The notes: generated by a model from the sequence alone, not told the origin. DNA of 9,496 nucleotides from Betaproteobacteria bacterium (GCA_028065725.1 JAPTVL010000431.1:1-9496); one strand, 5' to 3'. Shown: positions 1-6,823, counted from the first letter of the stretch. Program-made: numbers and translations.

Positions 1-223
1 TCTGCATGAAGACCTGGAAATTGTTGAGTTGCGTCGTGCTGATCCCGGTGGTCAGGGTGGACTGGCAGCGTGCAGCGTAGTCGTCGCGGTACTGCATCAG
101 CAGTTCGAGTTTCTGCTCCGCTTCTTCGCCGGCGTGCAACGCGGCGCCCAGCTGTTTCGCAGCCGCGTCGGTCTCCTTGTTCGCAAGGTCGATCAGCGTG
201 TTGAGTGCGGAGGGGATCGCCAT
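1..223 (-). CDS. fliJ: FliJ, flagellar export chaperone / ATPase stalk (5' part only)
   Basis: FliJ is the coiled-coil stalk inserted into the FliI hexamer; it links the ATPase to the FlhA export gate and cycles export chaperones. Only the first 74 codons are in the window; the family is usually about 145-150 residues, so the 3' half lies beyond the left edge. The visible protein starts MAIPSALNTLIDLANKET and is Ala/Glu/Lys/Gln-rich and helical, without Pro after residue 5, as expected of a coiled coil. It then has RDDYAARCQ and TTQLNNFQVF, a pattern typical of FliJ. It begins 25 bp after the fliI stop. No strong Shine-Dalgarno sequence is visible, so translation is probably coupled to fliI. 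The call rests on this sequence pattern together with its position after fliI. Confidence 0.9.
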   Translation of the reverse strand, partial: MAIPSALNTLIDLANKETDAAAKQLGAALHAGEEAEQKLELLMQYRDDYAARCQSTLTTGISTTQLNNFQVFMQ

Positions 224-248
224 TGAATGTGTCTATCGTCCGTTGGAT

Positions 249-1649
249 TTAATGAAACAGGGCTTCGAGATCGGCCAGGCTTTCCCGGGCCTCGGAACGC
301 TCGGATATGTTCTGCTGGAGAAAGGCCTCGAAGGCGGTCTGCAGGCGGATGGCCTCGTCCAGCAACGGGTCGGAACCTGCAGCATAGGCGCCGACGTTGA
401 TCAGGTCGCGGTTGCGCTCGTAGCGCGAATAGAGTTTTTTCAGGCGCCGCGCCAGCTGCTGGTGTTCCGGCGTGGTGATGTTCTGCATTACGCGGCTGAT
501 CGACTGTTCGATGTTGATGGCGGGGTAGTGGCCGCTCTCGGCCAGTGCGCGGTCGAGCACGATGTGGCCGTCGAGAATGGCGCGCGCCGCATCGGCGATC
601 GGGTCCTGCTGGTCGTCGCCCTCGGTCAGCACGGTGTAGAAAGCGGTGATCGAACCGCCTCCCGGCTTGCCGTTGCCGGTGCGCTCGACCAGCGCCGGCA
701 GCTTGGCAAATACCGAAGGCGGATAGCCCTTGGTGGCCGGCGGCTCGCCGATCGCCAACGCGATTTCGCGCTGCGCCATGGCATAGCGGGTGAGCGAGTC
801 CATGATCAGCAGCACGTTCTTGCCCTGGTCGCGAAAATGCTCGGCGATCGAGGTGGCATAGGCTGCGCCCTGCATCCGCATCAAGGGTGGGGTGTCGGCC
901 GGCGCAGCGACGACGACGGCACGCGCCAGGCCTTCCTCGCCGAGGATCTGCTCGATGAATTCCTTGACCTCGCGGCCGCGTTCGCCGATCAGGCCCACCA
1001 CGATGACGTCCGCGCTGGTGTAGCGCGCCATCATCCCCAGCAGCACGCTCTTGCCGACGCCTGAGCCGGCGAACAGACCCATGCGCTGGCCGCGCCCGAC
1101 GGTCAGCATGGCGTTGATCGCGCGCACGCCGACGTCGAGGATGTCGGTGATCGGCGCGCGCGACAGCGGGTTGGCGGCGCGGTTGCTGAGCGGTGCGGTG
1201 GTGCTGGTCTGCAGCGGGCCGAGACCGTCGAGCGGGCGCCCCCTGCTGTCGAGCACGCGGCCCAGCAGGGCCTCGCCGACCGGAAGATGGCGGGTGCGGT
1301 CGCTCGGGCGGCGGCGCGGATGGTTCACCTGGCCGAGACCGGGCAGGGTGGGGATCACTTCCACCGGAAACACGCGGGCGCCGGGCACGATGCCCTCGAT
1401 GTCGCTTTGCGGCATGAGAAAAAGATGATCGCCGGAGAAGCCCACCACCTCGGCTTCCAGTTGCGAACCATTCGGCAGCGGAACGGTGCAGGCGCTGCCG
1501 ACCGGCAGCTTCAGCCCGACCGCTTCCATCACCAGTCCCGCCACGCGGGTGACGCGTCCCGACACCTGCATCGGCTCCGCAATGGAAATCAGCTCCCTGC
1601 AATCCTGCAGGTAGGCCTTCCAGCGGGTGCTGTGCGGCTGGGTATGCAT
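249..1649 (-). CDS. fliI: FliI, flagellum-specific export ATPase
   Basis: FliI is the F1-beta-like hexameric ATPase at the cytoplasmic base of the flagellar type III secretion system; it helps unload and unfold export substrates. The 466 residues match the family length. An N-terminal beta-barrel region covers about residues 25-100. The P-loop GSGVGKS is at 195-201, the catalytic-glutamate segment GERGRE at 222-227, and the Walker B strand VLLIMD ends at D284. The T3SS-ATPase signature region [15 protein letters not shown] lies at 311-325, followed by [10 protein letters not shown]. The C-terminal helical domain (about 395-466) contains [15 protein letters not shown]. The start ATG overlaps the fliH stop by one base (TAATG), so the two are probably translationally coupled. 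A basic stretch ([10 protein letters not shown], 111-120) precedes the catalytic domain. No key residue is missing. Confidence 0.97.
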   Translation of the reverse strand: MHTQPHSTRWKAYLQDCRELISIAEPMQVSGRVTRVAGLVMEAVGLKLPVGSACTVPLPNGSQLEAEVVGFSGDHLFLMPQSDIEGIVPGARVFPVEVIPTLPGLGQVNHPRRRPSDRTRHLPVGEALLGRVLDSRGRPLDGLGPLQTSTTAPLSNRAANPLSRAPITDILDVGVRAINAMLTVGRGQRMGLFAGSGVGKSVLLGMMARYTSADVIVVGLIGERGREVKEFIEQILGEEGLARAVVVAAPADTPPLMRMQGAAYATSIAEHFRDQGKNVLLIMDSLTRYAMAQREIALAIGEPPATKGYPPSVFAKLPALVERTGNGKPGGGSITAFYTVLTEGDDQQDPIADAARAILDGHIVLDRALAESGHYPAINIEQSISRVMQNITTPEHQQLARRLKKLYSRYERNRDLINVGAYAAGSDPLLDEAIRLQTAFEAFLQQNISERSEARESLADLEALFH

Positions 1650-2320
1650 TAGTCTGCGAGCCAGTCCGACTGCTTGCTCAGCGCGGCAGTCAGGCGCTGC
1701 CAGCGGGTGGGCAGGGACGCGTCGATCTGATTGCTGGCGGTTTCCACACGGCAGCCACCGCGATCAAGCTGGGTGTCGTCGGCCAGCTGCCAGCCCATTT
1801 TGGTGAGTTCATCGCCGATTCTGTCCCTGACCAGCAGGGCATCGTCCGGATTCAGAAACAGCAGGACAGGCTGTTGCAGCGCAGGCACGTAGCGAACCGC
1901 CTCGCGGACGATGGGGATGACCAGTTCGGGGCGGATCGCCAGCGCCGATTTCAGCAGCGCACGGGCAAGATCGATCGACAGGTCGAGCACCTGCTGCGAG
2001 ATGATTTCATCGGCCTTGCCGACTTCCGCCGAGAAGGTCTCGGCCAGACCGTGCAGCCGTGCGGCTTCGCGGGCGGCTTCCTCGCGCCCTTCGGCGAGCC
2101 CGGCGGCGCGTCCCTCGGCATGGCCGGCGTGATAGCCCTCCTGCCTGGCCTGCTCCTGGATGGCGGTGATCTGCTCGATCGTCGGCAAAACGACGGCGGT
2201 GTGGCCGGCATTCTTCGCCGGATGCGGGTGAGTGTCGAAGCTGGTCATCTCCCAGGGCTGGAAGGCCGACTGGTCCACGCTGGACATGACGTTGGCAGTT
2301 TGTCTGGTTGTATTCGTCAT
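1649..2320 (-). CDS. fliH: FliH, export ATPase regulator / stator-like subunit
   Basis: FliH binds FliI as a dimer, restrains its ATPase activity and docks the ATPase ring to the FliN C-ring and FlhA. From ATG 2320 the protein has 223 residues. An N-terminal tryptophan segment, [10 protein letters not shown] (20-29), resembles the FliH extreme N-terminus. Five glycines at four-residue spacing follow (G62, G66, G70, G74, G78), the GxxxG helix-packing repeat characteristic of FliH. The C-terminal globular domain ends with [22 protein letters not shown]. The start is uncertain. ATG 2320 has only a weak AGAGG 10 nt upstream, and its first ~10 codons lie inside an inverted-repeat arm (2292-2320). 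In-frame ATG 2287 (MSSVDQSAF, 212 residues) lies just outside the repeat and looks more like an ancestral FliH start, but has no Shine-Dalgarno sequence now. A further in-frame TTG at 2530 would add 70 repeat-encoded residues and is not favoured. Confidence 0.9.
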   Translation of the reverse strand: MTNTTRQTANVMSSVDQSAFQPWEMTSFDTHPHPAKNAGHTAVVLPTIEQITAIQEQARQEGYHAGHAEGRAAGLAEGREEAAREAARLHGLAETFSAEVGKADEIISQQVLDLSIDLARALLKSALAIRPELVIPIVREAVRYVPALQQPVLLFLNPDDALLVRDRIGDELTKMGWQLADDTQLDRGGCRVETASNQIDASLPTRWQRLTAALSKQSDWLAD

Positions 2321-2564
2321 GCGCGCCGGGCCTCTACGGGATGCAGTACAAGGCGCGGGGAGCGCCGTTGTGCCACCCACAACAAGCGGCCCGCAACGCC
2401 GCAATGCGCCCGTAGCGGCCCGGCCCTTCGGGTTGTCGCCAGAAATCGCGTCTGCTGCGCTACGGCGCCAGGCAAGGGAATGGCCCTTGCCGTCGCGCCG
2501 CGCTTTGCATCCATCGCTTTCTGGCGACAACGCACACGACGAATACAGCCAGACAAGCTGCTAA
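2292..2564. repeat. Imperfect palindromic (MITE-like) repeat element between fliG and fliH
   Basis: The arms 2292-2320 and 2536-2564 are inverted copies of each other, identical at 25 of 29 positions, and all four differences are transitions. Between them lies a second, perfect 14-bp inverted repeat (GTTGTCGCCAGAAA at 2432-2445, its complement at 2518-2531). Nested inside that is a hairpin with GGCAAGGG (2471-2478) pairing with CCCTTGCC (2484-2491) around a 5-nt loop, extended by GGCGC (2464-2468) pairing with GCGCC (2495-2499). A smaller GTTGTG/CACAAC hairpin sits at 2367-2383. Two tandem copies of AGCGGCCC occur (2385-2392, 2414-2421). There is no transposase and no convincing target-site duplication. 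The layout suggests a non-autonomous mobile or interspersed repeat. One arm overlaps the fliG stop codon and the other the apparent fliH start. Copy number in the genome is unknown. Confidence 0.7.
2432..2531. repeat. Large internal hairpin of the fliG-fliH element
   Basis: Perfect 14-bp terminal arms (2432-2445 and 2518-2531) enclose 72 bp that can pair further through GGCGC/GCGCC (2464-2468 with 2495-2499) and an 8-bp GGCAAGGG/CCCTTGCC stem with an AATGG loop. In the fliFGHIJ transcript this would form one long, interrupted stem about 30 nt after the fliG stop. No U-tract follows on either strand, so it does not look like a classical intrinsic terminator. It could stabilise the upstream fliFG message or cause polarity on fliHIJ; both are inferences. 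Confidence 0.65.
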
Positions 2565-3562
2565 ACATATTTCTCCTCTCCCTTCGCGCCCAGCGAGATC
2601 TGGCCTTCGTCGGCCAGGCGGCGGACGATCATCAGAATTTCCTTCTGCTGCGCCTCGACTTCGGACAGGCGTACCGGACCCTTGGATTCCAGGTCTTCCC
2701 GCATCATTTCTGCAGCACGCTGCGACATGTTCTTGAAGATTTTCTCGCGCATGTCTTCCGACGCGCCCTTGAGCGCGATGATGAGCGAATCCGACTGCAC
2801 TTCGCGCAGCAGCAGCTGGATACCGCGGTCCTCGATGTCCATGATGTTCTCGAATACGAACATTTCGTCCATGATCTTCTGCGCCATGTCGGGATCGTAA
2901 CTTTTCAGGTACTCCATGGCGGAGGATTCGTTGTCGCCGCCCATGAAATTCAGGATGTCCGCCGCTGCGCGCGTGCCGCCCATCGGCTGCTTTTTCAGGA
3001 CATCGCTGCCGGACAACAGCTTGGTCAGCACGTCGTTGAGTTCGCGCAGCGCCGTCGGCTGCACGCCGGAAAGCGTGGCGATGCGCAGCAGCACGTCGTT
3101 GCGCAGGCGTTCGGTGAAGCAGTTCAGCACCTCGCAGGCCTGATCGCGCTCGAGATGGACGAGGATGGTCGAAATGGTTTGCGGGTGTTCGTTGTGGATC
3201 AGGTCGGCGACCGACTCGGCATCCATCCACTTCAGGCTTTCGATGCCGCTGGCGTCGCCGCCGCCGCCGAGGATGCGGTTAAGCAGCGACGAGGCCTTGT
3301 CGTCGCCCAGCGCCCTGGTGAGAACGGTGCGGATGTAGTCGTTGGAATCCAGACCCAGCGAGGAGTTCTGGTCCACCACCGTGTTGAAGTCCTCCAGCAC
3401 GTTCTCCACATGTTCCTGGGGGATGGCCTTCATGCTGGTCATCGCTTCGCCCAGCTTCTGCACCTCGCGCGGCCCCAGATATTTCATCACTTCCGATGCC
3501 CCATGCTCGCCCAGCGCCAGCATCAGGATCGCGCCCTTGGTCACGCCGCTATTGTCACTCAT
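2561..3562 (-). CDS. fliG: FliG, flagellar motor switch (rotor) protein
   Basis: FliG forms the upper C-ring. It binds FliF through its N-terminal domain, FliM through the middle domain, and interacts electrostatically with MotA through its C-terminal domain to generate torque. The 333 residues match the family (331 in E. coli). The middle domain holds the EHPQ motif at 125-128. The hinge carries a Gly pair (MGGD, 207-210). The torque domain (about 235-333) contains charged residues at the positions expected for the motor face: K265, R282, E289, D290 and R298. The ATG overlaps the 3' end of fliF by 8 bp with a GGGTGG-like ribosome site inside fliF. The reading frame ends KYV-TAG; the TAG lies at the outer edge of the inverted-repeat element, so this stop may be partly element-derived. 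Unusually, the next gene (fliH) is 240 bp away. Confidence 0.98.
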   Translation of the reverse strand: MSDNSGVTKGAILMLALGEHGASEVMKYLGPREVQKLGEAMTSMKAIPQEHVENVLEDFNTVVDQNSSLGLDSNDYIRTVLTRALGDDKASSLLNRILGGGGDASGIESLKWMDAESVADLIHNEHPQTISTILVHLERDQACEVLNCFTERLRNDVLLRIATLSGVQPTALRELNDVLTKLLSGSDVLKKQPMGGTRAAADILNFMGGDNESSAMEYLKSYDPDMAQKIMDEMFVFENIMDIEDRGIQLLLREVQSDSLIIALKGASEDMREKIFKNMSQRAAEMMREDLESKGPVRLSEVEAQQKEILMIVRRLADEGQISLGAKGEEKYV

Positions 3563-5183
3563 TGCTGGCCACCCAGGTTTTCACGATATTGGCGACCACG
3601 CGCGGATCTTCGCTGGCCAATTTTTGGGCCCGCGTCAGGTTCTCCTCATAATTGCGCTGGCCGGGAAGCGCCGCCATGGCGTGCTGCAGTTGCGGATTCT
3701 GGCTTGGCGGCGGCAGCCTGGCTGTTTCGGAGAGTTTCTTCAGCAAGGGCTTTAGCACGCGCTGATACAGGATGAACAAGGCCAGCGCCATCAGCAGATA
3801 CTTGCCTGCCGCCTGGGCGATCGAGAGGTAGTCGGCATACTCGGGGTTCTTCCAGAAGGGCGGCTCAGGCAAAGCTTCCTGTTCAGCACCGGCGAAGGGC
3901 GTGTTCACCACGTTGACGGAGTCGCCGCGTTCCGCGTTGAAGCCCATGGCCTCCTTGACCAGATTGGTGATCTGGGTTTTCTCGGCCGCGGTCAGCGGCT
4001 TCATCGCCACCTTGCCGTCCTTGTCGATGGTCTTCTTGTAGTTGACGACCACCGCGACCGACAGCCGCTTCAGCCCGCCGCCGCTCTGCTGGACATACTG
4101 GATGGTCTTGTCGACCTCGTAGTTGACGGTCGCGTCCTTGCGCGTGTTGGTGGCCGGCGCCGCGGCAACGGGTGCGGCGGCGTTCTGCGCCGGCGCAGTG
4201 ATCGGCGCGGTAGCCGGTGCCGGCGGCTGGTTGGTCAGCGCGCCCGGCACGCCGCCAGGCGTGGCCGTACCGTTCAGCGATTCGCTGGTCTGCTGGCTGC
4301 GGATGACCATCGCATCGGGCGTCTGGTTCGGCTTGTAGGATTCGACCGCCTGTTCGCTGCGCGAAAAGTCGACGTCCGCCGTCGCCTCGGCGCGCACGTT
4401 GCCGGGGCCGACGATCGGGGTGATGATCGATTCGATCCGCTTGACGACGTTCTGCTGGAGTTCCTGCACGTACTTGATCTGGCTCGGGTCCATGCCGTTG
4501 ACGCTGGCCGCCTTGCCGGTTTCTGAGAGCAGGTTGCCGTTCTGGTCGACCACCGTCACGTTCTTGATCGGCAGCTCGGGCACGCTGCTGGCGACCAGGT
4601 GCACGATGGCGCTGACCTGCTGCTGATCCAAAACGCGGCCGGGATGCAGGTTGAGCAGCACCGAGGCGGTGGGGGCCTTCTGCTCGGACACGAACACCGA
4701 ATCCTTGGGCATGGCCAGGTGAACGCGCGCGGCCTGCACCGCGGAGACCGATTCGATCGAACGGGCGAGCTCGCCCTCCATCGCGCGCTGGAAGTTGACC
4801 CGCTCGACGAACTGCGAGGAGCCCAGCTTCTGGTTTTCCATCAGCTCGAAGCCGACATTGCCACCCTTGGGCAGGCCCTGCGAGGCCAGCTTCAGGCGCG
4901 CATCGTGCACCCGGTCGGCGGGAACCAGCACGGCGCCGCCGCCCTCGGCGTACTTGTAGGGGATGTTCATTTTTTCCAGCTCGGCGACGATCGCACCGCC
5001 GTCGCGGTCGCTGAAATTCGAGAACAGCACGCGATAGTCGGGCTGCTGCCCCCACATCCACACCGCGCCCATGACCGCAACGACCGCGGCCACGCCCAGC
5101 ATCAGCATGATTTTTCGTCCGCCCGCCGTCCGGGTAAATTCCATGACGTTGGCCGGAACCACCATTTCACCCTCTACCGCCAT
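3555..5183 (-). CDS. fliF: FliF, flagellar MS-ring protein
   Basis: FliF assembles the inner-membrane MS ring, the base on which the export gate, rod and C-ring are built. The 542 residues fit the family. Transmembrane segment 1 is at about 24-44 (KIMLMLGVAAVVAVMGAV). The periplasmic YscJ/FliF ring-building region follows (about 45-225), with the typical LPKGGNVGFELM and RVHLAMPKDSVF segments. The second ring-building region and beta-collar run to about 440, interrupted by a Pro/Ala-rich low-complexity insert at about 310-347. Transmembrane segment 2 is at about 460-478, followed by a cytoplasmic tail whose end (LASEDPRVVANIVKTWV, 522-538) is the FliG-binding peptide. The ATG at 5183 is preceded by a GGGGA ribosome site. 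fliF opens the fliFGHIJ string and is divergent from fliE, as in enterobacteria. Confidence 0.98.
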   Translation of the reverse strand: MAVEGEMVVPANVMEFTRTAGGRKIMLMLGVAAVVAVMGAVWMWGQQPDYRVLFSNFSDRDGGAIVAELEKMNIPYKYAEGGGAVLVPADRVHDARLKLASQGLPKGGNVGFELMENQKLGSSQFVERVNFQRAMEGELARSIESVSAVQAARVHLAMPKDSVFVSEQKAPTASVLLNLHPGRVLDQQQVSAIVHLVASSVPELPIKNVTVVDQNGNLLSETGKAASVNGMDPSQIKYVQELQQNVVKRIESIITPIVGPGNVRAEATADVDFSRSEQAVESYKPNQTPDAMVIRSQQTSESLNGTATPGGVPGALTNQPPAPATAPITAPAQNAAAPVAAAPATNTRKDATVNYEVDKTIQYVQQSGGGLKRLSVAVVVNYKKTIDKDGKVAMKPLTAAEKTQITNLVKEAMGFNAERGDSVNVVNTPFAGAEQEALPEPPFWKNPEYADYLSIAQAAGKYLLMALALFILYQRVLKPLLKKLSETARLPPPSQNPQLQHAMAALPGQRNYEENLTRAQKLASEDPRVVANIVKTWVASNE

Positions 5184-5280
5184 ATTCTTGTCCCCATCGT
5201 GTTGGCGTCATGGGCCGCCTTGTGACCTGTTTCCGTGTTCATGTCGTGTTGCCCCATGGGAATGTCGCTATGTGATCGAA

Positions 5281-5307
5281 TTATCGGCACCGCCAGGGTT
5301 TTCAATC
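5281..5307 (-). promoter_or_regulatory. Candidate sigma-28 (FliA) promoter facing fliF
   Basis: On the minus strand, GCCGATAA (5288 to 5281) matches the sigma-28 -10 consensus at all eight positions. It lies 97 nt upstream of the fliF ATG and reads towards it. At the expected 11-nt spacing the -35 octamer is GATTGAAA (5307 to 5300), which matches TAAAGTTT poorly. A perfect -10 with a poor -35 makes this a candidate only. It would also be unexpected, because fliF is usually an early/middle gene transcribed before FliA is free. Confidence 0.3.
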
Positions 5308-5319
5308 GGGGGAAAAGAA

Positions 5320-5391
5320 GCCGGTTTTCCGCGCTTATCGTGCTTATGGCTTGCCGCCGGACTGATTAAGGTGAGCACGTGGAAAACCGCC
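5320..5391. promoter_or_regulatory. Inverted pair of a 14-nt motif in the fliF-fliE control region
   Basis: The motif GnCGGTTTTCCnCG occurs at 5320-5333 on the plus strand and at 5378-5391 on the minus strand (12 fixed positions identical, including nine in a row). The copies are 58 bp apart centre to centre, between two divergent flagellar promoters. This is what two sites for one shared regulator could look like. No specific regulator can be named: the sequence does not match the FlhDC box that I know. Confidence 0.35.
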
Positions 5392-5395
5392 TGCC
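5380..5395 (+). promoter_or_regulatory. Weak sigma-54-like element before fliE
   Basis: TGGAAAACCGCCTGCC has the invariant GG-N10-GC spacing of RpoN promoters (GG 5381-5382, GC 5393-5394) and keeps TGG and TGC, but it lacks the CAC after TGG and has CTGC rather than TTGC. It lies 30 bp before the fliE ATG. RpoN control of fliE is known in some proteobacteria, so the position is reasonable, but the match is weak and overlaps the inverted motif. Confidence 0.22.
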
Positions 5396-5424
5396 TGGCG
5401 GCCGAATGAGTGAAGGAGGTCACG

Positions 5425-5766
5425 ATGAGCATTGGAGCAATCGACACGAACCGGATCGAGGCGATGGTGGCGCAGCTGAAGGCTGCCCAGGCACGCACGA
5501 CACCTGCGACCGAAACCCCCTTGCAAACCAAGGCTGCAGGCGCGGTTGATTTTTCAGCGGCCCTGAAGTCCTCGCTCGACCAGGTCAACCAGGTTCAGCT
5601 GCAGTCGCAGCAGCTCGCCCAGCGTTTCGAGATGGGCGACACCACGGTCAGCCTGTCCGACGCGATGATTTCACTGCAAAAATCCAGCATCGCCTTCCAG
5701 CAGACCATCCAGGTGCGCAACAAGCTGGTGTCCGCCTACCAGGAAATCATGGCCATGGGCGTTTAA
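5425..5766 (+). CDS. fliE: FliE, MS ring-rod junction (hook-basal body) protein
   Basis: FliE is exported early and links the MS ring and export gate to the proximal rod. The 113-residue protein is close to the family size (104 in E. coli). After a variable N-terminus (MSIGAIDTNRIEAMVAQLKA) come DFSAALKSSLDQVN (42-55) and the conserved C-terminal helical part, with the FliE pattern SLSDAMISLQKSSIAFQ (76-92) and QVRNKLVSAYQEIMAM (96-111). The start is set by AAGGAGGT four bases before ATG 5425. The GTG at 5410 overlaps that ribosome site and is rejected. fliE is monocistronic here, the only plus-strand gene in the window, divergent from fliF and convergent with cheV. Confidence 0.96.
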   Translation: MSIGAIDTNRIEAMVAQLKAAQARTTPATETPLQTKAAGAVDFSAALKSSLDQVNQVQLQSQQLAQRFEMGDTTVSLSDAMISLQKSSIAFQQTIQVRNKLVSAYQEIMAMGV

Positions 5767-5773
5767 AGAGGGC

Positions 5774-5828
5774 GCCCCCGCGTGGGGCTTCGAGCATCAA
5801 GTTCCGAATCGAGCACACGGCTTGATGC
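5774..5828. terminator. Hairpins between convergent fliE and cheV (possible bidirectional terminator)
   Basis: The 97-bp gap between the two stop codons contains a GCCCC/GGGGC stem (5774-5778 with 5784-5788) eight bases after the fliE stop. A second stem follows, GCATCAAG/CTTGATGC (5794-5801 with 5821-5828), extended by CCG/CGG inside a 2-nt bulge. The position suggests transcription termination from both sides. No T-rich run follows either hairpin, so intrinsic termination would be weak. Confidence 0.35.
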
Positions 5829-5863
5829 CTGCCGGTGAACCTCCTGAATCTTGAACGTGCTTC

Positions 5864-6823
5864 TTAATGAACCGTGCTCATTGCATGCCGCAGCGCGTTC
5901 GCCAGATCGTCGGCGGCAAACTTCGCCACATAGGCATCTGCCCCCACTTTTTTCACGTGCGCCTCGTTGGTCGAGCCGGTCAGCGATGAATGGATCACCA
6001 CGGGAATGGAGCTGAAACGCGAATCCTGCTTGATGTTGCGGGTCAGGGTGAAGCCGTCCATTTCTGGCATTTCCAGGTCGGTCAGCACCAGGGCGACCTT
6101 GTCATGCACGGTTTTTCCTTCAGCCAGCGCCTGGTCCGAGATGGACTGCAGCCTGTCCCAGGCTTCCTTGCCGTTCTTGCACATGATGAAAGGCAGGCCC
6201 ATCGCCTCCAGCCCCTGTTCGATCATCAGGCGGGCGCTCACCGAATCGTCCGCTGCCAGGATGACGGTGCCGGGTTTGATGTCCACTGCCGGGACGATTT
6301 GGGAGGTATCGACTTCCTCCTCGCTCGGCGGCATGACCTTGCGCAGGATCGTTTCCACGTCCAGTACCTGCGCCAGCCGATTGCTGTTGTCGCCGTCCAG
6401 GCGGGCAATGCTGGTGACCAGGCCGCTGGCGCCGTTGCCCTCGGCCGACAGCACCTGCCGCCAGTCCAGACGCACGATGTCTTCCACCGACTCGACCGCA
6501 AAGGCCTGGGTGCTGCGCGCATACTCGGTGACCAGCAGGATGTTCAGCCCGGTTTTCGGGGTGCATCCGGCGACTGCGGACAGATCGATGACCGGCAGGA
6601 TCTGGCCGCGCAGATCGACCACGCCCATCATGTTGGGATGCGAGCCTGCCATCGCGGTGATTTCCGGCATGGGCAGGATTTCCCGTATCTTGAATACGTT
6701 GATGCCGAACAGCTCGGTGCGATCCATATGCGCATCGTGACCCAAACGGAACAGCAACAGCTCCAGCTTGTTCGAGCTGGTCAGATTGGTCCGTTCGTCA
6801 ATTTCCTGCTGGATCGTTTGCAT
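5864..6823 (-). CDS. cheV: CheV, chemotaxis coupling protein (CheW domain + receiver)
   Basis: CheV couples methyl-accepting receptors to CheA through a CheW-like domain and tunes signalling through a phosphorylatable receiver domain. The CheW-like domain spans about 15-165, with ELFGINVFKIREI (37-49), MMGVVDLRGQILPVIDL (65-81) and NILLVTEYA. The receiver spans about 184-315: acidic pair D192/D193 (ILAADDS), phosphoacceptor D249 (LVLTDLEMPEMDGF), the switch position S279/S280 (VVIHSS) and the invariant K301 (YVAKF). All catalytic residues are present. The 319 residues match the family. AGGAG lies upstream of the ATG at a suitable distance, so it has its own ribosome site 42 bp after the PilZ gene. 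It probably belongs to the fliS-to-cheV transcript. Confidence 0.96.
   Translation of the reverse strand: MQTIQQEIDERTNLTSSNKLELLLFRLGHDAHMDRTELFGINVFKIREILPMPEITAMAGSHPNMMGVVDLRGQILPVIDLSAVAGCTPKTGLNILLVTEYARSTQAFAVESVEDIVRLDWRQVLSAEGNGASGLVTSIARLDGDNSNRLAQVLDVETILRKVMPPSEEEVDTSQIVPAVDIKPGTVILAADDSVSARLMIEQGLEAMGLPFIMCKNGKEAWDRLQSISDQALAEGKTVHDKVALVLTDLEMPEMDGFTLTRNIKQDSRFSSIPVVIHSSLTGSTNEAHVKKVGADAYVAKFAADDLANALRHAMSTVH

Noticed and set aside
177..1064. A 295-codon plus-strand frame opposite fliI, and similar long antisense frames at 5990-6829, 6848-7645 and 7913-9013.
   Set aside because: All mirror the third-position GC bias of the real minus-strand genes and show no motif, start context or family resemblance.
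2385..2421. Two copies of AGCGGCCC 29 bp apart as the beginning of a CRISPR-like or tandem array.
   Set aside because: Only two 8-bp copies, no regular spacing beyond them, and they sit inside the palindromic element.
2284..2568. ATGT at 2565-2568 and 2284-2287 (read on the minus strand) as a 4-bp target-site duplication; precise excision would put fliH ATG 2287 next to the strong GGAGAGGAG site.
   Set aside because: Attractive, but the two copies are not equally placed relative to the arm ends, and removing the element with one copy would leave fliG with no nearby stop codon. Simple excision therefore cannot be the ancestral state.
1874..3775. A 633-codon plus-strand open frame opposite fliH, fliG and fliF.
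   Set aside because: It lies antisense to three well-supported genes, has no recognisable domain, and is Gln/His/Arg-rich as expected of a shadow frame in GC-rich coding DNA. It continues through the fliG-fliH repeat only because that element is open in several frames.
5300..5305. TTGAAA (minus strand) with GATAAT as a sigma-70 promoter for fliF.
   Set aside because: The spacing is only 14 nt, too short for sigma-70; the -10 part is better explained by the sigma-28 octamer it overlaps.
5410..5424. GTG at 5410 as the fliE start.
   Set aside because: It would place AAGGAGGT inside the coding sequence. ATG 5425 has that ribosome site at ideal spacing and gives the expected FliE N-terminus.
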